A DNA stretch of 8,308 bases from UPXZ01 sp964568675 (GTDB lineage: Bacteria; Bacteroidota; Bacteroidia; Bacteroidales; Paludibacteraceae). The position numbers and the translations under genes are program-made. Below, in pieces: positions 6,896-8,308 of this stretch; the stretch's first letter is position 1, and every line of letters begins with the position of its first letter. Where the stretch lies: contig CAZMQV010000098.1 of NCBI GenBank assembly GCA_964568675.1, forward strand, positions 1 through 8,308, written 5' to 3'. The notes beneath the pieces were generated by a model. The model was not told the DNA's origin, made no database searches, and was given only the letters and a program-made list of their open reading frames with translations.

Positions 6896-8011
6896 TTGGT
6901 AACAATAAAAGAAGCAATTAGCAAAAAGGAGATGAATGAGTTTATCATGTTTCCTTTTGAGCTATATAAAGATGATAAGAACTGGGTTCCACCGTTGATT
7001 TTAGATGACAAAAACACTTTTAGTCGCGAAAAGAATCCTTCATTTGAATTTTGTGAAGCCGCTTTTTTTCTGGCTTATAAGGATGGAAAATTAGCCGGAC
7101 GCATTGCCGCTATTATCAATCGAAAAGCCATTGAAACCTGGAATGACTACAAAACACGATTTGGGTGGATAGCCTTTATTGATGATGAGGAGGTATCCAA
7201 AGCGCTGCTGGACGCTGCCGAGAAATGGGGCGACGCGAAAGGTATGAAAGGCATTCATGGGCCACTGGGCTTCACCGACATGGACCCGGAGGGGATGCTT
7301 GTAGAGGGTTTTCAAAACGAGCCGGCAATTACAAGCGCCTACAACCACCCTTATGCGCCAAAACATCTGGAGAAACATGGATTTGTAAAATCGGTGGATT
7401 GGGTGCAATACAAATTCAAAGCAGACCAACCGGTTCCGGCAAAATTGGAACGGATCAACAAATTGATTTCGGAGAAATATAAAGTAAACACCATCGTACC
7501 AAAGTCAAAAAAAGAAGCAAAAAAATACATTCCCGGATTTTTTGACGCGTTGAACAACTCTTTCAAGAATCTCTACGGCTTCACACGGCTCAGCGACAGA
7601 CAGATAAAGTTTTACACTGATGCCTATTTCGGTTTCGCGCGTCCGGAATTGCTTTGTTTCCTTACCGACGAGACTGACAAAGTTGTTGGTTTCGGTATCG
7701 TATTCCCATCGCTTTCCGAAGCTTTTAAAAAAGCGAAAGGACGGTTATTTCCCTTTGGGTTTATTCACATTCTCAAAGCTTTGCGAAACTACGACAAAAT
7801 CGATCTTTACTTCAACGGTGTATTGCCCGAATGGCAAAACAAAGGGATACACTCACTTTACTACGTAGAAATGAGCAAAATAGCCATCCGGCGGAACATC
7901 AAATGGGCGATTTCGACCGGACAGCTCGAAACCAACATTAACGCTGTTGGCATTTGGGATAATTACGAGAAAGAAACTTATTTCCGTACCAGGTGTTTTA
8001 TCAAAGAATAA
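6896..8011 (+). CDS. GNAT-fold acyltransferase-like protein, conserved in Bacteroidota
   Basis: The product has 371 residues from the TTG at 6896. From memory of the family, relatives begin MxTIKE and continue with KKE, FPFELY and WVPPL, which fits this start. The ATG at 6839 would add 19 residues but lies upstream of the -7 box; the ATG at 6932 would remove 12 conserved residues. Recognisable segments, numbered from the TTG, are NWVPPLI near 29-35, AGRIAAIIN at 67-75, GPLGFTDMDPEGMLVEGF at 122-139, YGFTRLSD near 227-234, and GVLPEWQNKGIHSLYY at 308-323. The last resembles the acetyl-CoA-binding loop of GNAT enzymes (Q-x-x-G), and AGRIAA looks like a central GNAT strand. Homologues are annotated as GNAT acetyltransferases or hypothetical proteins; I know of no established substrate. 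There is no signal peptide, so it should be cytoplasmic. It stands alone and divergent from the receptor operon. Confidence 0.85.
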   Translation: MVTIKEAISKKEMNEFIMFPFELYKDDKNWVPPLILDDKNTFSREKNPSFEFCEAAFFLAYKDGKLAGRIAAIINRKAIETWNDYKTRFGWIAFIDDEEVSKALLDAAEKWGDAKGMKGIHGPLGFTDMDPEGMLVEGFQNEPAITSAYNHPYAPKHLEKHGFVKSVDWVQYKFKADQPVPAKLERINKLISEKYKVNTIVPKSKKEAKKYIPGFFDALNNSFKNLYGFTRLSDRQIKFYTDAYFGFARPELLCFLTDETDKVVGFGIVFPSLSEAFKKAKGRLFPFGFIHILKALRNYDKIDLYFNGVLPEWQNKGIHSLYYVEMSKIAIRRNIKWAISTGQLETNINAVGIWDNYEKETYFRTRCFIKE

Positions 8012-8106
8012 TAGGGAAAAAAGTAAGTGCCCCATTGTCATCGTCTTGCTTCGCAACACGAAATTTTAGAGATTTGACTTCAAAACAATATTTGTGTTTC
8101 GTTTGA

Positions 8107-8215
8107 ATGCGAGCATGAGACTTGAGTTGTTAGTACCAATTGGCGCAAGCGCTTTCTCTGAACGAGTTGTTCAGCGCTTACACCTCTACTATTTCTCAGT
8201 AATCGGAAGCGATTA
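8107..8215. other. Cluster of stem-loops of unknown function
   Basis: Within about 110 non-coding bases there are several inverted repeats. A palindrome CCAATTGG lies at 8136-8143. A bulged hairpin is built from AAGCG (8147-8151) with CGCTT (8175-8179) and CTGAAC (8158-8163) with GTTCAG (8169-8174); the two stems stack without a gap on the 3' side and are separated by a 6-base bulge on the 5' side. A third hairpin, TAATCG/CGATTA at 8200-8215, has a GAAG loop. No T-tract follows, so a simple terminator is unlikely. The minus strand carries short motifs reminiscent of ribosomal RNA, but no convincing alignment. A structured RNA, a recombination site or a degenerate RNA remnant remain possible. 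Confidence 0.4.
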
Positions 8216-8308
8216 ACCTGTTCCAGCTTTTAGTAAATACAAATTATAAAGTTAATTATTGCTGTCCGGTAAAACTTAAAACTGCATAATTACCCCGCCC
8301 GAAGTCCT
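8216..8308. other. Non-coding right edge, possible insertion-sequence end
   Basis: No gene can be supported here. The stretch is AT-rich to about 8261, then changes to CTGTCCGGTAAAACTTAAAA, beginning at 8262. This resembles terminal sequences I associate with some IS4-family elements of Bacteroidota, but the recollection is uncertain. The sequence ends before any transposase or partner repeat is visible. Confidence 0.25.

Noticed and set aside
7091..7566. Minus-strand reading frames inside the GNAT gene
   Set aside because: They are antisense shadows of a clearly conserved coding sequence.
8088..8220. A 5S or 23S rRNA gene on the minus strand
   Set aside because: Only short motifs match; the spacing differs by many bases and conserved flanks are missing, so no rRNA gene is annotated.

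Overview
The window looks like a chromosomal segment of a Bacteroidota bacterium, probably of the order Bacteroidales. Three things point there: promoter boxes of the form TAnnTTTG, two of them with a TTG exactly 20 bases upstream; A-rich, Shine-Dalgarno-poor start regions; and the gene families present (an ffh-folD pair, a TonB-dependent receptor with a carboxypeptidase-regulatory-like N-terminal domain, and a conserved Bacteroidota GNAT-fold protein). The species cannot be fixed from sequence alone.

Layout from left to right. At 1-159 (minus) lies the start of a gene cut by the window edge; it encodes a CxxC zinc-ribbon segment like the N-terminus of IS1595-type transposases. At 441-857 (plus) is a small membrane-anchored thioredoxin whose start codon directly follows a run of sixteen A. 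A strong bidirectional terminator (1074-1112) separates it from a convergent minus-strand pair, ffh (2105-3424) followed by folD (1147-2031), read from a clear promoter at 3522-3552. Next, also on the minus strand, is a two-gene operon: a TonB-dependent siderophore-type receptor (4159-6558) and, nine bases further on, a short PepSY-type membrane protein (3625-4149). It has a clear promoter at 6605-6635 and a terminator at 3585-3614. Divergent from this operon is a GNAT-like protein (6896-8011, plus). The last 300 bases hold no recognisable gene but contain a cluster of stem-loops and, near the right edge, a sequence that may be the end of an insertion element.

Functionally, ffh (membrane targeting of nascent proteins) and folD (one-carbon folate metabolism) are housekeeping genes. 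The receptor and PepSY protein look like an iron or siderophore import unit: the outer-membrane receptor takes up a chelate with TonB energy, and the inner-membrane PepSY protein may help in its reduction or handling. The thioredoxin is a dithiol-disulfide redox protein held at the inner membrane. The GNAT-like protein has no established role.

I found no wholly new multi-gene system. The points most worth a second look are the stem-loop cluster at 8107-8215, the non-ATG start of the GNAT gene relative to its promoter, the minimal PepSY protein, the A-tract and topology of the thioredoxin, and a palindrome upstream of the receptor promoter.
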